A DNA stretch of 5,483 nucleotides from an uncultured Clostridia bacterium. GTDB lineage: Bacteria > Bacillota > Clostridia > Christensenellales > UBA1242. Location of the stretch: positions 1 through 5,483 of the forward strand of contig CALVNU010000063.1 of the NCBI GenBank assembly GCA_944349915.1, written 5' to 3'. Both the position numbers and the translations under genes were made by a program. This document shows positions 5,452 to 5,483 of the stretch, piece by piece; position 1 is the first letter of the stretch; every line of letters starts with the position of its first letter. Below the pieces are notes generated by a model. It did not search any database, was not told the origin of the DNA, and saw only the letters and a list, made by a program, of their open reading frames with translations.

Positions 5452-5483
5452 CTTCAATCTCTCTTAACCAGCAAAAAAACGAA

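Noticed and set aside
1807..5483. CRISPR array, insertion sequence or attachment site
   Set aside because: No regularly spaced repeats, transposase-like frame, terminal inverted repeats or tRNA-end duplication were seen.

Overview
The window looks like a chromosome segment from a low-GC Gram-positive anaerobe (Bacillota, Clostridia-like). Three things point there: coding DNA is A+T-rich and the intergenic DNA even more so; the ParA and ParB proteins closely resemble Bacillus-type Soj/Spo0J; and a two-domain rubrerythrin, typical of anaerobes, is present. Tryptophan is encoded by TGG, all four genes stop with TAA, and nothing suggests a recoded TGA. The taxon is inferred, not proven.

Layout: bases 1-1772 hold a parA-parB chromosome-partition operon on the + strand, whose stop and start codons overlap by one base. 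A strong intrinsic terminator follows at 1778-1806, and a second, unassigned hairpin lies at 1986-2021. Two near-consensus parS sites (2109-2124 and 2427-2442) lie just beyond. ParB, its ATPase and its loading sites are therefore all within 2.5 kb, the arrangement expected close to a replication origin. No origin is visible in the window.

From about 1810 to 3456 there is no convincing gene. This is a very A+T-rich desert with the parS sites at its left end, a few degenerate short repeats and an isolated dyad at 3353-3369. A - strand rubrerythrin gene follows (3555-4097). It has its own terminator (3457-3494), a good -10/-35 promoter (4115-4143) and a 23-bp inverted repeat touching the -35 element (4144-4166), which is a candidate operator for an oxidative-stress regulator. 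A second desert (4167-4671) leads to a 101-residue protein of unknown function (4730-5035, + strand) with a near-perfect Shine-Dalgarno sequence. About 380 bases without a gene then end in a strong + strand terminator (5417-5451).

Functionally the window holds three independent units: origin segregation (parA, parB, parS), peroxide defence (rubrerythrin) and an unknown small protein. Only about half of the window codes for protein, which is low for a bacterium. The gene-poor stretches, the orphan terminators and the operator-like palindromes are the parts least explained. I did not find a convincing new multi-gene system.
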